Position numbers and translations under genes: made by a program. The notes under the pieces were generated by a model. The model was not told the origin of the DNA, ran no database searches, and was given only the letters and a program-made list of their open reading frames with translations. Shown here piece after piece: positions 14,241 to 16,231 of a DNA stretch of 16,231 nucleotides. The stretch comes from Leptospira idonii (GTDB lineage Bacteria > Spirochaetota > Leptospiria > Leptospirales > Leptospiraceae): positions 1 to 16,231 of the forward strand of contig NZ_RQHW01000043.1 in the NCBI RefSeq assembly GCF_004770995.1, given 5' to 3'. Position 1 is the first letter of the stretch, and each line of letters opens with the position of its first letter.

Positions 14241-16013
14241 TTAAAGAGAATCTATAGCATCAAGAAGGCTTTTTATTTCAGGATTGCAATGATTAAGATC
14301 TATAGATTCTGCAATCTTTTTATGAACATACGGCCTCTTAAATTGTGGTTTTTCCATTGGATTAAATGGAATACCTTTGCTACCGATTTGTCTTTTTATG
14401 GTGATAAGGTCAAAACCTTTTGTATAATCATTTGAATTGTTAGTAGATTTATACCTGTTAAGGATTTGGCAAACTTGATGTAAGTTGTCTTGTGAAACTA
14501 GGGAATATTCTAGATCTGAAGGAAGAATGAAAGCATTAATATTAGACTCTCTTAAGGTTTTAGTTGCTAATGTGGCTGCTGATCGATGTTCACTTTCTTT
14601 TGTAGATTGGATAGCCTTATCAATTGCCTCAATAAGCTTCTTTTCGTTTTTTATATCAAGTTTCGACTTTTTTATTCCTGTAAAAAGTGCTCTATCATTA
14701 TCCGAAGTAACAGAATCAAAATCAGTAAGGATTAAAAATGGTATTTTTAATCCTTTGTATGAAGTAATTAGATTTATATAAGGAGAGAAATTTCTATTTC
14801 CACCGGTTGGAATAATACTAATATTATTTGAATTGCTCTTTAGATGCTTTTTAAGCAAAGCTTCAAGTGCTAGCTTATCGCTTTCTCCTTCTACAAATAT
14901 AACTTTTTCTGCAAAAAAAATCTGAGAATTAATTTCATTACTAAAAAATTCATAAATTTCTTCTTGGTTAGTGTCATTAGTATCAGGAAAATAGAGATTT
15001 GAATAGAGATAGTCTTTTCTAACAATACCTATCTCGCTAAACTTTGTGTTAGAAACTATAAATGGGCTGTGCGTTGTTATAATGTAATTTAAATTCGTAC
15101 TAGAAGAGTCTTTGATATTTTGATAAAGTTCTTTTTGTTTATGAGGATGCAGAAAAGCCTCAGGTTCTTCTATTGCAAAGAAATATTGAATTTGAGGGTT
15201 TTCTTTTGCTTCATTTTTCAGTTGCTGTAAGGCAAGTAGAATTGCCGATTGTACTCCTGTGCCTGATTCAAGCAGTGGTATTGTTGTGTCTTTCTCGATT
15301 TCAAATGAAAGTTTTATGTTGTCTTTTATCCATTCTGAGATAGAGGGAATATCGACGTCAAAAACTATAGACAACTGGTGATTTGTTTTAATACCTAGTT
15401 TTTCTTTAAGTGCTGGGAAAAGTTTATTACTTAAGATTGATTTAACATCTTTAGTTACTTCTTCTCTAATCTTTGAAATGGTTCTATATCCTCTAACTGT
15501 TCCTCCTCGTTTTGATGGAGTTAAATCGGATAATCCATATGTTTCGAGAGTTTCTGTCAGTAAAGTTTCAAAATCAAATGATTTTGTATCTCTAATTGCT
15601 GGAATTAAAATAAATTTATTAAGTTCTCTGAGTTTGCTTAAGATCTTTAAAGCTTTTTCCTCCGATTTTGTTTTTATAGAAGCGTCTGTATGTACGAAAA
15701 CGCTAAAATCGGATTTGAGATTTAAATATAGTTTGTTTACCTTATCTGAAGTAGATAAATATTTTAATACGATTCTTTTTTCTTTATGAGATGAGTTTTT
15801 CATTGCTGGTAAGAGCAATAATGCATGATGCTCTGGAATTGCTCCGTATTCAAAATCGTCGAAGTCAATTTCATTTAATATTAAATTTAAAACTTTCAAT
15901 ATTGATGATTTTCCATGGTCATTTTGTCCAATAAAGACTTTCGTATTCCGAAAATCACATTCTAGTTTGCTAAATGATCTTATGTTTAATAATTCGATTC
16001 CTATAATTTTCAT
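14241..16013 (-). CDS. OLD-family ATPase/TOPRIM nuclease
   Basis: The 590-aa product has the complete OLD-family plan. An ABC/SMC-type ATPase comes first, with Walker A GQNDHGKSS at 29-37, a signature-like LLESGTGVQSAILLAL, Walker B FFAIEEPEAFLHPH, and a His switch ITTHSPFIVS. A C-terminal TOPRIM nuclease follows, with VEGESDKLAL at about 372-381 and LILTDFDSV at about 428-436. Members act in phage exclusion as single proteins (OLD) or with a UvrD-like helicase (Gabija). No helicase gene lies beside it here and it is alone in its cassette, so a class 1-like single-gene system is more likely. AAGGA lies about 6 bases before the ATG at 16013. Confidence 0.88.
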   Translation of the reverse strand: MKIIGIELLNIRSFSKLECDFRNTKVFIGQNDHGKSSILKVLNLILNEIDFDDFEYGAIPEHHALLLLPAMKNSSHKEKRIVLKYLSTSDKVNKLYLNLKSDFSVFVHTDASIKTKSEEKALKILSKLRELNKFILIPAIRDTKSFDFETLLTETLETYGLSDLTPSKRGGTVRGYRTISKIREEVTKDVKSILSNKLFPALKEKLGIKTNHQLSIVFDVDIPSISEWIKDNIKLSFEIEKDTTIPLLESGTGVQSAILLALQQLKNEAKENPQIQYFFAIEEPEAFLHPHKQKELYQNIKDSSSTNLNYIITTHSPFIVSNTKFSEIGIVRKDYLYSNLYFPDTNDTNQEEIYEFFSNEINSQIFFAEKVIFVEGESDKLALEALLKKHLKSNSNNISIIPTGGNRNFSPYINLITSYKGLKIPFLILTDFDSVTSDNDRALFTGIKKSKLDIKNEKKLIEAIDKAIQSTKESEHRSAATLATKTLRESNINAFILPSDLEYSLVSQDNLHQVCQILNRYKSTNNSNDYTKGFDLITIKRQIGSKGIPFNPMEKPQFKRPYVHKKIAESIDLNHCNPEIKSLLDAIDSL

Positions 16014-16041
16014 TTTTTCCTTCTATTATATTTAATAATGG

Positions 16042-16187
16042 CGGCTAACGAACTAGGCTTACCGACGTTGGCTAGACTGGCACGACGCTTGCTTTTGCAA
16101 GGAGAGTGACAGTAGCCAATGTGTCGAAGACCGAGCAAGGGTGAGCTTTGCGAATCCCGTAGCGAAGCGGTAAGCCGTAGTTATACG
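16042..16187 (-). repeat. attC-like cassette recombination site R13
   Basis: This short-class repeat has non-matching outer boxes CGGCTAAC (left) and GTTATACG (right). The left box matches the right box of R12, across the OLD-family gene. The second stem and central arm are consensus. The small hairpins are GTC-GAA-GAC and GGGTGAGC/GCGAATCCC, with a GCGAAGC mini-hairpin. Confidence 0.88.
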
Positions 16188-16198
16188 AAGTCGCAAGT

Positions 16199-16231
16199 CT
16201 ATTCGTTTTTATATAAAGACAGAAGGTGAGA
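16199..16231 (-). CDS. 3' end of the next cassette gene (partial)
   Basis: Beyond R13 one minus-strand frame reads SHLLSLYKNE and stops at a TAG (16201-16199), 12 bases from the repeat. That is the same stop-to-repeat distance as in the other cassettes. Ten residues are too few for a family call. A second frame is open through the window edge and across the repeat boundary, so the choice is uncertain. Confidence 0.35.
   Translation of the reverse strand, partial: SHLLSLYKNE

Noticed and set aside
14241..16013. Gabija system (GajA plus GajB)
   Set aside because: The protein is an OLD-type nuclease, but no UvrD-like helicase lies in the same or the adjacent cassette within the window.
66..16187. 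CRISPR array or insertion-sequence terminal repeats
   Set aside because: Repeats are 144-174 bp and separated by whole genes, not 25-40 bp spacers. No Cas gene, transposase or target duplication is visible, and the cross-cassette box matching fits integron cassettes.

Overview
The window is an integron-like gene-cassette array. Thirteen copies of a 144-174 bp folded repeat alternate with twelve complete one- or two-gene cassettes, and every recognisable gene is on the minus strand. No integrase, transposase, tRNA, rRNA or housekeeping gene is visible, so it is either an interior piece of a long chromosomal integron or a cluster of attC sites lacking an integrase (CALIN). The DNA is AT-rich apart from the repeats. 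The first complete cassette encodes a lipoprotein with a relaxed lipobox ending Leu-Tyr-Asn-Cys, as is common in spirochaetes. A Leptospira-like spirochaete is my best guess, but it is weakly supported.

Layout from left to right, with repeats called R1-R13: start of an exported-looking protein (1-54), R1, SH3-domain lipoprotein, R2, degenerate HNH-like protein, R3, HigB/HigA toxin-antitoxin pair with its own promoter and operator, R4, DUF262 protein plus HEPN protein, R5, coiled-coil membrane protein, R6, VapC-type PIN toxin with Phd-type antitoxin, R7, membrane-anchored HEPN-like protein, R8, Shedu-type nuclease, R9, winged-helix plus HEPN protein, R10, second RNGIVHG-type HEPN protein, R11, nucleotidyltransferase-like protein with an unknown partner, R12, OLD-family ATPase/TOPRIM nuclease, R13, and the tail of another gene. 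Genes start shortly after one repeat and stop just before, or inside, the next, as integron cassettes do. Most cassettes look like anti-phage defence or toxin-antitoxin modules, so the array reads as a store of defence genes.

The repeats are the most interesting part. In 7 of 13 repeats the two terminal boxes do not match each other. In all 12 complete cassettes, however, the box at the cassette's start matches the box at its far end. This is the signature of a crossover inside GTTA, with the bases beyond it travelling with the cassette. The match runs past the usual 7-base core for about 15-19 bases of cassette-private sequence, with one invariant exception at position 11. Inside the repeats, several stems show compensatory changes between copies, and G-T wobbles, sheared G-A pairs and GNA triloops all point to the plus strand (the bottom strand relative to the genes) as the folded form. 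That is the strand integron integrases recombine.
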